Assembly: GCF_902497875.1 (NCBI RefSeq)
Contig: NZ_CABVHY010000014.1
Span: forward strand, 123,967 to 187,966
Reading direction: 5' to 3'
DNA length: 64,000 bases
Source of the DNA: Pseudomonas fluorescens
GTDB lineage: Bacteria; Pseudomonadota; Gammaproteobacteria; Pseudomonadales; Pseudomonadaceae
Part shown: positions 19,454-29,003 of the stretch, piece after piece
How positions within the stretch are numbered: the stretch's first letter is position 1
How the letters are laid out: the number at the start of each line of letters is the position of its first letter
The notes under the pieces: generated by a model
Databases searched by the model: none
Told to the model about the DNA's origin: nothing
The model's input: only the letters and a program-made list of their open reading frames with translations
Position numbers and translations under genes: made by a program

Positions 19454-21373
19454 TCAGACGCGTTCGACTTTCATGCGGCCGACCATTTCCATGTGCAGCG
19501 CATGGCAGAACCAGCTGCAGTAGTACCAATGCAGGCCAGGCTGATCGGCAATGAAGGTGATCGAGGAAGTCTGCTGTGGGCTGATTTCCATGCTCACGCC
19601 GTGGTTGGTCATGACAAAGCCGTGGGTCACGTCTTCAATCTGGTCGATGTTGGTGATGGTCACGGTGACCTCATCGCCCTGTTTGACGGTGAATTCCGGC
19701 ATGCCGTAGGCCGGGGCCATCGAAGTCATGTAGACCCGGACTTTTTTGCCGTCGCGGATGACCTTGTTGTCGGTCTCCAGCTTGATCCCGTCCTTGGCTG
19801 CAATGGCCACGGTTTCGGCGAAAAACGGGTCGTTGCGGTCCCAGATCTTTTTGGTCCTGATCTGGTCGCGACGGGCCATGATGCAATCGTGGGGTTCGGC
19901 GAAGGCCGGGCCGTCGTGCACCAGTTTCATCACGTCGCCGGAGATATCGATCAACTGATCGTTTTCCGGGTGCAACGGGCCGGTCGGCAGGAAGCGGTCC
20001 TTGGAGAATTTGCTCAGGACCATCAGCCATTTGCCGTCGGCTTCACTGGTTTCGGTCAGCGATGCATGGTTGTGGCCCGGCTGGTACTGCACGTCGAGTT
20101 TCTGCTTGATGTAATTAACCTTTTCGCCGGTGTAGGCGCGAACGGCTTCTTCCACGTTCCACTTCACCACCTGGCTGTCGATGAACAGCGTGGTGTAGGC
20201 ATTGCCGCGACCGTCGTAGGTGGTGTGCAGTGGGCCCAGACCCAGTTCTGGCTCGCCGACTACCGCATCGCGCGGCTCCTTGAGTTTGTCGTCGAACAGA
20301 TCGTCGAGCTTGGCAGTGGCGATGATGGTGCAGGTCGGCGAAAGCTTGCCGGCGGCGATGAAGTACTTGCCATCGGGCGTCATATTGATGCCATGCGGGT
20401 TCTTCGGCACCGGGATGTAACGGGTGAATGCGCTGTCCTTGCCGTCGGTTTTACGACCGTCGACCACCGGCACTTTCGAATCGCCCACGGTGATGAACTT
20501 GCCGGCCTTGATCGCCGCTTCGATGCGCTGAATATTGAATACCACCACCCAGTCGCGCTCGTTGCGCATCATGCCGCCGAGGTCGTAGGCCTTCTCCGAG
20601 TTGTAGCAGGTCGACGCCGCATACTTGCCGGTGTAGTCGGCATCGGTGTTGTCCAGGTTGCCGTCGACAATGACCTGGAAGGCCATCTCCATTTTCTCGG
20701 CATCGATGGCGTTGAACATGGTGTAGCTGTTCTTGTCCTGCAGGTCGAAGGTGCTGCCGTCATTGGGATGCGGAATGACGAACTCGGCATTGGCGAACAC
20801 GTACTTGGTGTGCGGCATTTTCTGCAGACGCAGACCGTGCACGGCCTGCACATTCGGGACGGTGAGCATCTTGTCGCATTTCATGACATCCAGGCGGATG
20901 CGCGCGACGCGGCTGTTGGCCTTGTCGTTGATGAACAGGTATTTGCCATCGTACTTGCCATCGGTCATGGACAAATGCGGGTGGTGGCAGTCGCCGTTCT
21001 GGAATTTGGCGCTATCGCCCATGATCCGCTTGCTTTCGTTGGTCATGCCCCAGCCGGTGGCGGAGTCGACGTTGAACACCGGAATGCGCAACAGCTCGCG
21101 CATCGACGGGATGCCCATGACCCGCACTTCACCCTGGTGACCGCCACTCCAGAAACCATAGTAATCGTCCAGATCGCCCGGACCCACGTGGATCTTCGAT
21201 TGCGACTCCTTGGCCGCCGCCGCCCAGCTTTCGCGGGTGAATACTGCGCCGCCAATGGCCGTGGCACCGGCCAGCACCGCACCGGTCACCGCGCTGGTGC
21301 CGAGGAAGCCGCGTCGGCTCAGGCCAGTCGGTTCCGCTGCTTGAGCTGGTTTTTTGGATTCTGTGTCGTTCAT
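19454..21373 (-). CDS. nosZ: Nitrous oxide reductase
   Basis: Periplasmic enzyme reducing N2O to N2, 639 residues, clade I (Tat-exported) type. The twin-arginine signal LSRRGFLGT is at about residues 19-27. DGDCHHPHLS carries CuZ histidines. The C-terminal cupredoxin domain holds the CuA ligands (WYYCSWFCHALHMEM). The start overlaps the nosR stop by 4 bases, and AGGAG lies just before it. Likely expressed from the nosR promoter with its FNR/DNR box. Confidence 0.97.
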   Translation of the reverse strand: MNDTESKKPAQAAEPTGLSRRGFLGTSAVTGAVLAGATAIGGAVFTRESWAAAAKESQSKIHVGPGDLDDYYGFWSGGHQGEVRVMGIPSMRELLRIPVFNVDSATGWGMTNESKRIMGDSAKFQNGDCHHPHLSMTDGKYDGKYLFINDKANSRVARIRLDVMKCDKMLTVPNVQAVHGLRLQKMPHTKYVFANAEFVIPHPNDGSTFDLQDKNSYTMFNAIDAEKMEMAFQVIVDGNLDNTDADYTGKYAASTCYNSEKAYDLGGMMRNERDWVVVFNIQRIEAAIKAGKFITVGDSKVPVVDGRKTDGKDSAFTRYIPVPKNPHGINMTPDGKYFIAAGKLSPTCTIIATAKLDDLFDDKLKEPRDAVVGEPELGLGPLHTTYDGRGNAYTTLFIDSQVVKWNVEEAVRAYTGEKVNYIKQKLDVQYQPGHNHASLTETSEADGKWLMVLSKFSKDRFLPTGPLHPENDQLIDISGDVMKLVHDGPAFAEPHDCIMARRDQIRTKKIWDRNDPFFAETVAIAAKDGIKLETDNKVIRDGKKVRVYMTSMAPAYGMPEFTVKQGDEVTVTITNIDQIEDVTHGFVMTNHGVSMEISPQQTSSITFIADQPGLHWYYCSWFCHALHMEMVGRMKVERV

Positions 21374-23610
21374 GAGGTGCTCCTTGAAGGAATAAAAACA
21401 GTCACTGGGGACGTGTGCTCGCGGGGTTCATCCAGAGCCGTCACTTCCACGACAGGTATGAGTTGCGCGCTGACCGGTGCAGCCTTGCCGCGTTGCTTCT
21501 TGCGCTTGTTGATCAGCGGTGGGCATTTGTGATCGTTGTTCCAGGTCATCTGGCAATCGAGGCAGTAGTGGCACTCGTTCGCATTGATCCGGCCATCGGG
21601 ATGAATCGCCTGGATCTCGCATTCCTTGGCACAGAGTTGGCAGGGGTCTCCGCACTCCTTGCGGCGTTTGAGCCAGTCGAACAGCCGCAGTTTGGTCGGA
21701 ATCGCCAGCGCCGCGCCCAATGGGCAGATGTAGCGGCAATAGACCTTGCGGGTGAAGATATTGATGACCAGCAGCGCCACCGCGTAGAGCACGAACCACC
21801 ACTGGCGGTCGAACCTGAGGGTGATGGCGGTCTTGAAGGGTTCCACTTCAGCGAACAGCTCGGCAGTGGACATCGACTCCAGGGAGACGCCGAACAGTGC
21901 CAGCAGGATGATGTACTTGATCGCCCACAGCCGCTCATGGACCGCGAACGGCAATTCGTACTGGGGAATCTTCAATTTGCGCGCGGCTTCGTTGATCAAC
22001 TCCTGCAAGGCACCGAACGGGCAGAGCCAGCCGCAGAACACCCCACGGCCCCAGAGCAGAATGCTGGCGGCGGTGAACACCCAGAGCATGAAGATCAGCG
22101 GATCGGTGAGAAACAGTTCCCAGCGGAAGTTCTCGAACAGCGCATGGACAAACGTCAGCACGTTGACCACCGACAGCTGCCCCAGGGCGTACCAGCCGAT
22201 GAACACCACGGTAAACATCAGGTAGCCACGGCGCAGCCAATGCAGAAACCGCGGCCGGCGGGTGAAGGTGTCCTGCAGGAACAGGATCACTGTGAGCAAC
22301 AACAGCGCCGCGCCGAGGACCATGATCTGGAACTGTTTCTGATACCAGATAGTCACCCACATCGGCCGGTTGGCTTCCTCGATGGCCGCCAGTTCTTCGG
22401 CGCTGGGCAACGGCCGTTCCAGGTAGGGCTCGGGCATTTGGTAAGGCAGTTCGAAGCTGCTGAAGGTGCCACTGACCGGGCCGGTCTGACGTCGCACCAG
22501 CAACTCCAGGGACCAGGCTGCTCCCGGATCGAACCTGGCTGGTTCACGGACAATGAAAATCGACATTTCATTGAACTCGGGGATGCCCTTGGCAAACACG
22601 TCGTCGAGCCGTTGATGGTCCATGTCGCGAAAGCTGATGACGTTGCCGAACTGGCGCAGTTGCACCCGGTCGAAGATCCCGCCGCGCACATAACCCGAAC
22701 CCTTGTAGGAGAACAGCCCGCGACCCAGCACGGCGATGGCCTGCTCGCCCGGCTTGAGATCCTGCATGAGAAAACGGTACTGATTGTCACCCAGCAGGTT
22801 GCGGCCGATGGTCGGCGGATTCAGGTCAGCGACGTAGAGTTCGATAAAGGTTTCATCGACTTGCTCGGCACTGGCATTGTCAATGCCTTCGGCTTCGGTA
22901 CCCTTGAAGGCTGCGTCGACCTGGCCACGGGTCAGGTTCAAGCGGCGGATCGCGCCGTTACCGGTCAGTTGCTCCCAAGTGGCGGGCTCGAAAAGGTCCT
23001 TGCGCACGGTGGCGGGTTTCTGCGCCAGGCCGGCCGCGTCCTCGACCAGTTTGAGCGATACGGCCACCTCATGGGCAGCACGCATGATCACCTCATTGAC
23101 CACCATCGCCGTGACCGTCGCGCCCGCGATCGCATCCACGGTGACCGCGTTCGGGTCGCTGGAGTGGCCGACAACCACCCGCTGGCTGACCTTGATGTCC
23201 TTGTATTTGGCGCTGAAGGCGTGAAGTTTTGCTTCGGGAATCCCGATCAGCAGAATCGGTTCGTGGTGCTCGAGGACATAAGCGTCCTGAATCACCCCGG
23301 CAGGGTCGAGGATCACCTGGGTATTGATCGGCTTGCCCGAGTAGGCTGGAATATCGACCACATCCAGACTCTGGAACACATAGCCGATGACCTTGCCGGC
23401 CGCCGACAGCGTGCGCACCTTGAACGTGCCTTCAGGGGCGGATACCGAATCGGTCTGCGGGAAGATTTTCTCGATGCGCTGCTGCTCGATGTCGCCGTAG
23501 GATTTGGCCTGCACGGCACCGAAGGTTGCGAACATCAGCGCCAGCATCACCACCAGCCCGACGCTCCAGGAGCGCAGGTTGCGAGGTATCGAGGGCTGAG
23601 GGTTGTTCAT
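21370..23610 (-). CDS. nosR: NosR, membrane flavo-iron-sulfur protein for N2O respiration
   Basis: 746 residues from the ATG at 23610. N-terminal export signal, a periplasmic FMN-binding domain (about 85-175), several membrane helices in the middle, and cytoplasmic ferredoxin-like clusters (GVFCGWLCPFGA, then CGDPCQLCAKECE and CHYCLDCQ). It donates electrons to NosZ and is needed for nos expression. An in-frame ATG at 23634 is possible, but the FNR/DNR box at 23669-23682 would place the transcript start near 23634, so 23610 is preferred. Confidence 0.93.
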   Translation of the reverse strand: MNNPQPSIPRNLRSWSVGLVVMLALMFATFGAVQAKSYGDIEQQRIEKIFPQTDSVSAPEGTFKVRTLSAAGKVIGYVFQSLDVVDIPAYSGKPINTQVILDPAGVIQDAYVLEHHEPILLIGIPEAKLHAFSAKYKDIKVSQRVVVGHSSDPNAVTVDAIAGATVTAMVVNEVIMRAAHEVAVSLKLVEDAAGLAQKPATVRKDLFEPATWEQLTGNGAIRRLNLTRGQVDAAFKGTEAEGIDNASAEQVDETFIELYVADLNPPTIGRNLLGDNQYRFLMQDLKPGEQAIAVLGRGLFSYKGSGYVRGGIFDRVQLRQFGNVISFRDMDHQRLDDVFAKGIPEFNEMSIFIVREPARFDPGAAWSLELLVRRQTGPVSGTFSSFELPYQMPEPYLERPLPSAEELAAIEEANRPMWVTIWYQKQFQIMVLGAALLLLTVILFLQDTFTRRPRFLHWLRRGYLMFTVVFIGWYALGQLSVVNVLTFVHALFENFRWELFLTDPLIFMLWVFTAASILLWGRGVFCGWLCPFGALQELINEAARKLKIPQYELPFAVHERLWAIKYIILLALFGVSLESMSTAELFAEVEPFKTAITLRFDRQWWFVLYAVALLVINIFTRKVYCRYICPLGAALAIPTKLRLFDWLKRRKECGDPCQLCAKECEIQAIHPDGRINANECHYCLDCQMTWNNDHKCPPLINKRKKQRGKAAPVSAQLIPVVEVTALDEPREHTSPVTVFIPSRSTS

Positions 23611-23668
23611 GGCTGACTTCAAAGGCGGGATCATGCGGCCATGTTAGGGGGCCTTGCGCCCCCGTCCC

Positions 23669-23682
23669 TTGATTGAAATCAA
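23669..23682 (-). promoter_or_regulatory. Perfect FNR/DNR-type box upstream of nosR
   Basis: TTGATtgaaATCAA matches TTGAT-N4-ATCAA exactly. Its centre is about 66 bases upstream of the chosen nosR start, so a -41.5 position puts the transcript start near 23634. This is the best of the four boxes in the window and probably gives anaerobic, NO-responsive control of nosRZDFYL. Confidence 0.85.
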
Positions 23683-23721
23683 CTCAAACCTTTTTACCCC
23701 TGCGCGGCCCGCTACACCCCA

Positions 23722-25110
23722 TCAAACGGTGCGGGAAAACTGGCCCTTCTGCTCACCACCCAGATAAGCATCAAACGCCATGGCGGCGCTGCGCATCATC
23801 AAATGGCCCTGGGGCAATAACACCAGAGAGTCGTGGTGAATCTCCAGCAGTCCGTCGCGAACATGCTCGTCAAGCTGCGCCAGCGCATCGGCAAAATACT
23901 CGGTAAAGCAGATGCCATGCCGCGCCTCGAACTTGCCGAAATCGATCCGCCCGTGACACATCAGGTCGCTGATCACCTCGCGGCGCAGCAGGTCGTCGGC
24001 GTTCAAGCGGTAACCTCGATGCACCGGCAGCAAGCCCTGATTCAGGCGCGCGTAGTACTGGGAAAGCTCCTTGACGCTCTGGCTGTAGCTGTCGCCGACC
24101 TTGCCGATCGAAGACACCCCAAGGCCGATCAAATCGCAGTCGGCATGGGTCGAGTAGCCCTGGAAGTTGCGTTGCAGGGTGCCGTTGGCACGGGCCAGGG
24201 CCAGTTCGTCGTCCGGCAAGGCGAAGTGATCCATACCGATATAGACATAACCGGCCGCGGTCAGCCGGCGGATGGTCAGCTCGAGCAGTTCCAGCTTGCG
24301 TTCCGGTGGCGGCATGTCTTCAAGACGAATCAAGCGTTGTGCGCGCACCAGCTGCGGCAGGTGGGCGTAGCTGTAGGCGGCGATCCGGTCCGGGCGCAGG
24401 GCGATGATCTTGCTTAGCGTCACATCGAAACTGGCCACGGTCTGCAACGGCAGGCCGTAGATCAGATCGACGCTGATCGACTTGAATTGAGCCTCGCGAG
24501 CGGCCGCGACCAGCGCATAGATCTGTTCTTCGCTTTGTTGACGATTGACTGCCGCCTGCACGTCGGGGTCGAAATCCTGGACGCCGAAGCTCAGGCGATT
24601 GAAGCCCAGCTCGCGCAACGATTGAATCTGTTCGGTGCTGATGGTGCGCGGGTCGACTTCGATGGAGAATTCATGGTTATCGCTATCATCCATGTCGAAC
24701 GCTTGATGCAGGCAATCCATCAGGTCAGCCAGTTGCTCGCTGGTCAGATAGGTCGGCGTGCCACCGCCCAGGTGCAGTTGCGTGAGTTTTCGGCTGCTGT
24801 CGAACAACGCCGCCTGCATGAGGATTTCACGCTTGAGGTACGTCAGGTACTCGACGGCGCGGTGGGTTTTCTGGGTGATGATCTTGTTGCAGGCGCAGTA
24901 GTAGCAAAGGCTTTTGCAAAACGGGATGTGGATATACACCGACAGTGGCTTGGGCACATCCGCCTGGTTGCTGTCCTGTGCGGCACGCTGATAGTCATCG
25001 ACGGCAAACGCCTGATGAAACTGCGGAGCCGTGGGATAGGAGGTATAGCGCGGCCCCGGGCGGTCGTACTTTTCGACCAGGGCTCGATCGAACTCAAGCG
25101 CAGCATTCAT
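23722..25110 (-). CDS. hemN: Oxygen-independent coproporphyrinogen III dehydrogenase
   Basis: Radical SAM enzyme for anaerobic heme synthesis, 462 residues, the normal HemN length. The start at 25110 follows CCAGGAG. The cluster motif C65-x3-C69-x2-C72 (PFCKSLCYYCAC) and GGGTPTYL are intact. It lies 23 bases downstream of a degenerate paralogue on the same strand and probably shares its promoter, which carries an FNR/DNR-type box. Supplies heme for the anaerobic cytochromes encoded around it. Confidence 0.95.
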   Translation of the reverse strand: MNAALEFDRALVEKYDRPGPRYTSYPTAPQFHQAFAVDDYQRAAQDSNQADVPKPLSVYIHIPFCKSLCYYCACNKIITQKTHRAVEYLTYLKREILMQAALFDSSRKLTQLHLGGGTPTYLTSEQLADLMDCLHQAFDMDDSDNHEFSIEVDPRTISTEQIQSLRELGFNRLSFGVQDFDPDVQAAVNRQQSEEQIYALVAAAREAQFKSISVDLIYGLPLQTVASFDVTLSKIIALRPDRIAAYSYAHLPQLVRAQRLIRLEDMPPPERKLELLELTIRRLTAAGYVYIGMDHFALPDDELALARANGTLQRNFQGYSTHADCDLIGLGVSSIGKVGDSYSQSVKELSQYYARLNQGLLPVHRGYRLNADDLLRREVISDLMCHGRIDFGKFEARHGICFTEYFADALAQLDEHVRDGLLEIHHDSLVLLPQGHLMMRSAAMAFDAYLGGEQKGQFSRTV

Positions 25111-25133
25111 GATTGATCGACTCCTGGTGGGGG

Positions 25134-26480
25134 TTAATGCCGTGCATCGGCCAAATCCTTTGCAAACAGATTGCAGATGGCGTCCACTTCTCTGCGGCCG
25201 GCGGGCAGTATGCAAATGAATCGTTCGGACAGCTCGATCAGCCCCTCCCGATTCAATTGCTCGAGCAGTGGCCAGGCTGAAGAAAAGTACTGGCGGAAAA
25301 TCAGTCCATAGCGGGTTTCGATGGCCTGGATATCCAGTTCCAGGTCGCAGGCCAGGCGTTCCATGACCATTTGCCTGATCTGATCACCCGCCTCACAGCG
25401 CCAGCCGCGACTGGTAGGTAACTGGCCGGCGTCCAGTTGTAACTGATAGTGCTCCAGATCTTCGGTGTTTTGCGCATATAAATCGTCGATCTGACTGATG
25501 GCCGACAACCCGAAGCCGACGTGATCGCAATAACCATGGCTGGTAAAGCCCTGACAGTTGCGACGCAAGCGGCCACGTTCCTGGGCCATTGCCAGGTCAT
25601 CATCGGGCCGGACAAACTGGCCCAGGCCGATGTAGTGATAGTCCGCCGCGCCCAACTGTTCAAAGCAGGCCTGGCGCATGGCGCCTTTATCGTCCTGGCT
25701 GGACAGCGCTCTGGCTTTATCCCCGCTCAACGGTCGATAACGCTGCGGCGCATCACTGTAGTCGAAGACCTGAAACCGGTCCGGCTCCAGTTCGATGATG
25801 GTCGCCAGCTTCATTGCGAAACTTTCTGGTGTCTGCCATGCATGGCCATACCCCAGGTCAACGTTGATCGATCGATAGCCGAAGGTGCGAGCGGCATCGA
25901 TCAGCGAATGGATCGGCGCCGGGTTCTGGTAGCAGGAGACTGGCATTTCACTGTCTACGCCGATATCCGGAACGCCGATGCTGACGTGATTGAAACCCTG
26001 GTCGCGAAGCAGGCCCATGGTCGACCAGTCGGTGTGGTGAAGATCCACTTCGATGCTGTAGTCGCCGCTCTCATGGTCGAGAAAGTTGAAGCGGCTGCGC
26101 AGATGGCTCATCAACCGTTGCAGGTGGGCAATGGCCGGTGTGCCGCCAGCCAGGTGAAATTGCTCGACCCGCTGGTCCGCCCCCAGGTGACAACCGATCA
26201 GGTCGATCTCGCGCTCCAGGTGCTGAAGGTAGTTGTCAACCTCACTGCACTTGCAGGAGACGTCCAGCAGGGAGCAGGAGGAAGAGCGCAGGTTGGACGG
26301 CAACTGCACCGTCAGGGACAGCGGACGTTGCTTCTGGCGACTGCCGCGCAATGCCCGAAGCAGATCAAGAGAGCCGATGCCACCATGAAATTTTTCGGTG
26401 TCGGCATGGCAGTTGGGGTCGAGCACGCCTTGATCGCGCCGAATGGTCAGCTCGCTGGAGGGGTGAAGTAGGTCGAACAT
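25134..26480 (-). CDS. HemN-like protein lacking the radical SAM cysteines
   Basis: 448 residues, clearly collinear with HemN over the whole length (GYRSINVDLGYGHAWQ, SHGYCDHVGFGLSAI). The region that should hold CxxxCxxC reads PSNLRSSSCSLLDVSCKC, so the first three cluster cysteines are replaced, and GGGTP is AGGTP. Start at 26480 after GGAGATCACC; a longer frame to 26591 has no ribosome site. It is the first gene before hemN and has its own FNR/DNR-type box. Normal dehydrogenase activity is unlikely; a heme-binding, chaperone or regulatory role is inference. Confidence 0.85.
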   Translation of the reverse strand: MFDLLHPSSELTIRRDQGVLDPNCHADTEKFHGGIGSLDLLRALRGSRQKQRPLSLTVQLPSNLRSSSCSLLDVSCKCSEVDNYLQHLEREIDLIGCHLGADQRVEQFHLAGGTPAIAHLQRLMSHLRSRFNFLDHESGDYSIEVDLHHTDWSTMGLLRDQGFNHVSIGVPDIGVDSEMPVSCYQNPAPIHSLIDAARTFGYRSINVDLGYGHAWQTPESFAMKLATIIELEPDRFQVFDYSDAPQRYRPLSGDKARALSSQDDKGAMRQACFEQLGAADYHYIGLGQFVRPDDDLAMAQERGRLRRNCQGFTSHGYCDHVGFGLSAISQIDDLYAQNTEDLEHYQLQLDAGQLPTSRGWRCEAGDQIRQMVMERLACDLELDIQAIETRYGLIFRQYFSSAWPLLEQLNREGLIELSERFICILPAGRREVDAICNLFAKDLADARH

Positions 26481-26538
26481 GGTGATCTCCGAGACTGGCT
26501 CCGGATGATCAGTGTCCGGGTTTAACGCCTTGTGCTCC

Positions 26539-26552
26539 TTGACTTGCATCAA
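26539..26552 (-). promoter_or_regulatory. FNR/DNR-type box upstream of the hemN-like gene
   Basis: TTGACttgcATCAA, one mismatch to TTGAT-N4-ATCAA. The centre lies about 65 bases before the start at 26480, the same spacing as the nosR box has to nosR. Probably drives the hemN-like gene and hemN under low oxygen or NO. Confidence 0.75.
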
Positions 26553-26587
26553 GCGCGGGTGAACGCACTGGGCGGTTGGGTAGCCCC

Positions 26588-27031
26588 TCACCAGGTCAGG
26601 AAGAACATGCCCTTGGCCAACAGCACAATGGCGACCATATGGCAGAACAGACTGCCATGGATGAAGTGCAGGTAGCGGGCATTCATCCGCCCGCTTTTGA
26701 ACAGGTACATGGCGCCCAGGAAATGCAGCAAGACGCTGACGGCGAGGATGATTTTCAAGCTCAGCAAGGTACCGAAGGACGACGCCAGTGGCGCGGCCAG
26801 CGCCGGTAAATAACGCAGCCAGGCCATGCCCAGCCCCGCGCCGAACAGCAGCAACAATACCCAGGGCATCAGACTTCGGGCGCGGCGGCCGATTCCCTGT
26901 TCAACCAGGTGCATCACCCGGACAGGCACTTGTTTACGAATACTTTCCAGAAACAACACTTCGAAGAACACCGTTCCGATAAAGATCAGTGCAGCGAACA
27001 GATGAATGGTCAATAACAGTGGATAGATCAT
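26588..27031 (-). CDS. Small membrane protein of four helices
   Basis: 147 residues from the ATG at 27031 with four predicted helices, two of them carrying histidines (TIHLFAALIFIGTVFFEV and FIHGSLFCHMVAIVLL). This pattern resembles CopD-like or heme-binding membrane proteins, but I do not recognise a specific family. An in-frame upstream ATG at 27127 is less likely. It lies between hemN-type genes and an upstream FNR/DNR-type box, so a role in anaerobic respiration is suggested by context only. Confidence 0.65.
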   Translation of the reverse strand: MIYPLLLTIHLFAALIFIGTVFFEVLFLESIRKQVPVRVMHLVEQGIGRRARSLMPWVLLLLFGAGLGMAWLRYLPALAAPLASSFGTLLSLKIILAVSVLLHFLGAMYLFKSGRMNARYLHFIHGSLFCHMVAIVLLAKGMFFLTW

Positions 27032-27138
27032 GGTTTTACCCGCCTTCAACACCGAGGGTGGCGCAATAACGGGCCCGGCACGCGTGGAACCGGGGACGAT
27101 GCGCAGGGTATTGTTACGCTTTGGCAATCGGTTCGACC

Positions 27139-27152
27139 TTGACCCGGATCAA
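27139..27152 (-). promoter_or_regulatory. FNR/DNR-type box upstream of the membrane protein gene
   Basis: TTGACccggATCAA, one mismatch to the consensus. It lies about 108-121 bases upstream of the start at 27031. The spacing allows a promoter with a leader of about 70 bases. Confidence 0.6.
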
Positions 27153-27589
27153 CATCGAACGGATGAAAAGCGCCGTAAAACATGGTCCTGGCGGGTATGG
27201 CGAGTCCTGACCAGAGCCAGCCCTAAAATCATTACATAATTTGAAACAAATCGGCAGATCAGCCATTGCCATTAAATAGCCACGTTGATCTATACCACTT
27301 CAAGAGACTCCAACAACCTGATTCACCGCTCGTAGCGAGGCACGTCGACAGGGACGTGAACGGATTCTCGAGATCGATGTGTGATGCGCCTGCCGGGCCT
27401 GTAGCCGTTTGCAGGCAATCCGATGGGCATCGACACACACTCGGTGAAGCTGGCGTGCGGATTACTCTGATCAAGCCTTGTTCAGGCCTTTTTCAACTCT
27501 GTGCTCCAACCCGTCACGCAAGCGTTTGCGCATTGCGCGGTTGCGCCTGACTGGCACTACATTCTAGCAAGCATTACCTGGGAGGCTCC
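27153..27589. other. Intergenic region without recognised gene
   Basis: About 440 bases between the FNR/DNR-type box and the GNAT gene. The short open frames here have no ribosome sites and I see no repeat, tRNA or clear terminator. The final bases hold GGGAGG, the ribosome site for the next gene. Confidence 0.5.
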
Positions 27590-28285
27590 ATGAGCGCACT
27601 GCAGAAGCTACGTGAAAGGATCAAACAAAAAGGCTTGCGCCGCACCTTGAATACAATGTGGGAGCGTTATGTGTTCTTTCACTGGGAGCTGCTGTGGATG
27701 GAACGCGACCTGGTCACCCCGGTGGCGCCCTACAAACTCAGACCCTATTCCGGATTACGCCTGGTAGACATCGATACGCAGAACGCCGATGCGTTCGCCA
27801 AGTACTTCGGTGATCGCGTGGAAACCATGCGCGAACTGGCCGCCGAGGGTCATACCGGACACATGTACCTGGATGAGCAAGGGGACGCCATCGGCTTTAT
27901 CTGGGGCAGCAAACGCAACTACCATGATCGTCACTATTACGGCTGCTGGTTCCCGGTCAACGAAGGCGAGTTCTTCGAGTTCGGTGGCGAGATGACACGA
28001 CCTTATTTCGGCACCGCGCTTTCAGTCGATGCCCAGTTCGCCATATGGAAGGCCATGCAAGCGCAAGGTTGCAACAAGGTGGTGGACGTTTGCGAGACGC
28101 ACAACATCCCTGCGCTCAAATTGCACATCCGCATGGGGTATCAGGAGCAAGGTCGGGTCACGCATGTCTATGGCCTGTTCGGGCGCTGGCGCTTCTTCCG
28201 CGAAACCCGCTACACCGGTTCGCGACTCGAACCCCTGCGCGCACCGGGACGCCCTACCATCACCGCCTCGGTTCCCACCACTTGA
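27590..28285 (+). CDS. GNAT-fold acetyltransferase-like protein
   Basis: 231 residues. A helical N-terminal part precedes a GNAT-type core; the C-terminal region (VVDVCETHNIPALKLHIRMGYQEQGRVTHVYG) matches the acyl-CoA-binding and final strands typical of N-acetyltransferases. The substrate cannot be told. GGGAGG lies 7 bases before the ATG. It stands alone between the hemN region and a two-component system on the opposite strand. Confidence 0.7.
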   Translation: MSALQKLRERIKQKGLRRTLNTMWERYVFFHWELLWMERDLVTPVAPYKLRPYSGLRLVDIDTQNADAFAKYFGDRVETMRELAAEGHTGHMYLDEQGDAIGFIWGSKRNYHDRHYYGCWFPVNEGEFFEFGGEMTRPYFGTALSVDAQFAIWKAMQAQGCNKVVDVCETHNIPALKLHIRMGYQEQGRVTHVYGLFGRWRFFRETRYTGSRLEPLRAPGRPTITASVPTT

Positions 28286-28363
28286 CCAGATCGGTTGAGG
28301 ATTGATGCCGGCAGGGGCCGGCCTCATCGTAGCGGTCTATCTCGCGACAATTTCAGGACAGGT

Positions 28364-28999
28364 TCAACGCAGCTTCAGCGGATCAACCATTTCGGCGACG
28401 ATGGCCATGCCTACCAGGTCTGGCAGGTTGTCCGCCTGCATGCGTTTCATCACGCGCGAGCGATACAGGTCGACGGTTTTTGCGCTGATCCCCAGTTGCT
28501 CGGCGATTTCGCGGGTGGTGTAACCCTGTACCAGCGGCAGCATGACGTCGCGCTCGCGGGGCGTCAGGCTCAGCAAGCGAGCCTGCAACTGCGCATGGCC
28601 CTCGCTGCCAGAGCGGTTTGCGTCGAAGCTGCTGAGCGCCTGTTGCACGCTGTCGAGCAACAGTTGTTCGTTATAGGGCTTCTCGATGAAGTCATGGGCG
28701 CCGGCCTTGAACGCCCGGACCACGATGGGTACGTCGGCATGCCCGCTGACAAAGATGATCGGCAGCTTCAGCTCACGGGCACGCATCTCTTCCTGCACAT
28801 TCAACCCGCCCATGCCGGGCATGCGCACATCCAGCAACACGCAGGCATTGAGGCGGACATCACAGGCATCGAGGAAGGCCCGGCCACTGGTGAAGGGCAA
28901 GGCCTTGAGCCCGACCGACTCGAGTAACCAGACGGTCGAATCGAGCATCCCCTGATCATCGTCGACCACATAGACCACCTGCTCTGCCACAGCTGCCAT
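28364..28999 (-). CDS. FixJ/LuxR-type response regulator
   Basis: 211 residues, start at 28999 after AGGAGT. REC domain (about 8-122) with the phosphorylation site D57 (LLDVRMPGMGG), and a C-terminal LuxR helix-turn-helix (LTPRERDVMLPLV, then TTREIAEQLGISAKTVDLYR). It follows the sensor kinase gene with only a 4-base gap and is surely its partner. The neighbouring divergent fatty-acid type operon is the likely target. Confidence 0.92.
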   Translation of the reverse strand: MAAVAEQVVYVVDDDQGMLDSTVWLLESVGLKALPFTSGRAFLDACDVRLNACVLLDVRMPGMGGLNVQEEMRARELKLPIIFVSGHADVPIVVRAFKAGAHDFIEKPYNEQLLLDSVQQALSSFDANRSGSEGHAQLQARLLSLTPRERDVMLPLVQGYTTREIAEQLGISAKTVDLYRSRVMKRMQADNLPDLVGMAIVAEMVDPLKLR

Positions 29000-29003
29000 T
29001 GCA

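Noticed and set aside
19445..21532. Very long plus-strand frame opposite nosZ
   Set aside because: Antisense to nosZ, whose copper motifs and Tat signal are clear.
21415..23616. Long plus-strand frame opposite nosR
   Set aside because: Antisense shadow; nosR clusters read clearly on the minus strand.
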